A stretch of 64,000 nt of DNA, from the NCBI GenBank assembly GCA_963704035.1, contig CAVPGR010000004.1, positions 992,001 to 1,056,000 of the forward strand, read 5' to 3'. The first letter of the stretch is position 1, and every line of letters starts with the position of its first letter. The position numbers and the translations under genes are program-made. The notes below the pieces were generated by a model. The model ran no database searches. It worked only from the letters and a program-made list of their open reading frames with translations, and was not told where the DNA came from. The DNA is from JAOSJL01 sp963704035 (GTDB lineage Bacteria; Actinomycetota; Acidimicrobiia; IMCC26256; JAOSJL01). Of this stretch, positions 63,503 to 64,000 are shown piece by piece.

Positions 63503-63762
63503 TTGTCGGGTCTCAAAGTGTTGTGGCTCGCCGTGCCCAGACACGTCGATGCCGTTGTGGGCCCAAGTGGACAGCTTTCAGACCCTTCAGATTGGGTGGA
63601 TCTGTAGAAACCGCAGGTCAGAGCCGTCGACGGATCGACGCCTGTCGGATTGAGCAACTCCGATCAGATCAGCACCGATCGGCCGCGTGAGTGCACCCTG
63701 AGATCAGGGCCGCCGCGTCGGAGGCCACGACGTCGTTCGATTCCACAACGAAGCGAGGGTGA

Positions 63763-64000
63763 TCAGGGTCCGAGCGTGTGCTGTTCAAAGAAGGCCCAGG
63801 AGTCGGCTGTGGCGTCGATCTCGAAGGTGATGTAGCCCTGGAAGTCGGTCAGCACCGCGGCGAGTGGTGAGCTCGGCCAGGCGTGGCCACCGTCCACCAC
63901 CTCGTAGAAGGAGAGCGGCACGTCGTCGTCGCATCCGGTGTACGTGGTCACGAAGATGTCGGTCGACTGCTGCACCCGCTCGCCCTCGAGGTCACAGCCC
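63763..64000 (-). CDS. C-terminal part of a PHB-depolymerase/LpqC-like esterase (partial)
   Basis: The frame enters from the window edge and reads VQQSTDIFVTTYTGCDDDVPLSFYEVVDGGHAWPSSPL...ITFEIDATADSWAFFEQHTL. The GGHAWP segment with the catalytic His and the final ATADSWAFFEQH match the end of alpha/beta-hydrolase esterases of the polyhydroxybutyrate depolymerase/feruloyl esterase (LpqC) type. The nucleophile lies outside the window. Confidence 0.75.
   Translation of the reverse strand, partial: GCDLEGERVQQSTDIFVTTYTGCDDDVPLSFYEVVDGGHAWPSSPLAAVLTDFQGYITFEIDATADSWAFFEQHTLGP

Noticed and set aside
63503..63762. Coding sequence between the thioredoxin remnant and the final esterase
   Set aside because: No frame of useful length or known motif; only scattered short inverted repeats.

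Overview
The window is GC-rich DNA from the chromosome of an actinobacterium. The strongest evidence is the conserved actinobacterial growth and division locus at 11.6-21.2 kb: fhaA, fhaB, pstP, rodA/ftsW, pbpA, pknB, then pabA/trpG, a DUF881 gene and crgA. Supporting evidence is DUF2550, a maleylpyruvate-isomerase/DinB-like protein, many ECF sigma factors and MMPL-type export. Valine (GTG) starts and 4-nt ATGA/GTGA gene overlaps are common. I suspect the class Acidimicrobiia, but the sequence alone does not prove this.

Layout. 0-2.3 kb: zinc alcohol dehydrogenase and a convergent cytochrome P450. 2.5-8.8 kb: glutamate decarboxylase and two ECF-sigma/membrane beta-propeller modules with a tRNA-Leu(CAG) between them. 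8.8-11.5 kb: MMPL/RND exporter. 11.6-21.2 kb: the growth and division locus, with a mutY-like gene inserted, followed by a terminator and a compact cluster of DnaA boxes. 21.4-28.9 kb: thiolase, thioesterase, histidine kinase, DUF3179 lipoprotein, sigma/anti-sigma pair and a CcdA/TlpA redox pair. 29-33.5 kb: GerW-family protein, an unusual HTH-TM-PASTA protein, and a two-component system divergent from a PepSY protein with repeat-type operator sites. 33.6-42.5 kb: a GT2-AlkP fusion, DUF2505, several broken genes, a glutamate-cysteine-ligase-like/M20 pair, HPF and an esterase. 42.5-54 kb: a stress-type region (DUF7144, DUF2252, HdeD, GadB paralogue, YrhK, an unknown three-gene set with a beta-propeller, DUF2550, PLDc_N, SHOCT, DUF6325). 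54.3-62.6 kb: MalT-type LuxR regulator, radical-SAM maturase, DUF1269, acyl-CoA dehydrogenase and a TetR/DinB/MBL operon. 62.7 kb to end: a 3' half-copy of tRNA-Ala (a probable att site) followed by deleted merR/thioredoxin remnants and the end of an esterase.

How the parts connect. The growth locus encodes a Ser/Thr kinase with PASTA sensors, its phosphatase, two FHA readers and the SEDS/class B PBP wall-synthesis pair. A separate PASTA protein at 29.7 kb joins an excisionase-type HTH to external PASTA domains. In the 42-54 kb region a 17-18 bp palindrome (consensus TCAYCC-N5-GGRKGA) recurs 70-125 bp upstream of several stress-type genes, which suggests one undescribed regulon that includes HdeD-GadB.

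Caution. At least 20 clean single-base frameshifts interrupt otherwise well-conserved genes, most densely at 36-56 kb. Conserved sequence resumes immediately in another frame, which points to assembly indels more than decay. Where this applies I give the boundaries of the restored gene. A few loci (metallophosphoesterase, merR) also lack internal sequence and look genuinely broken.
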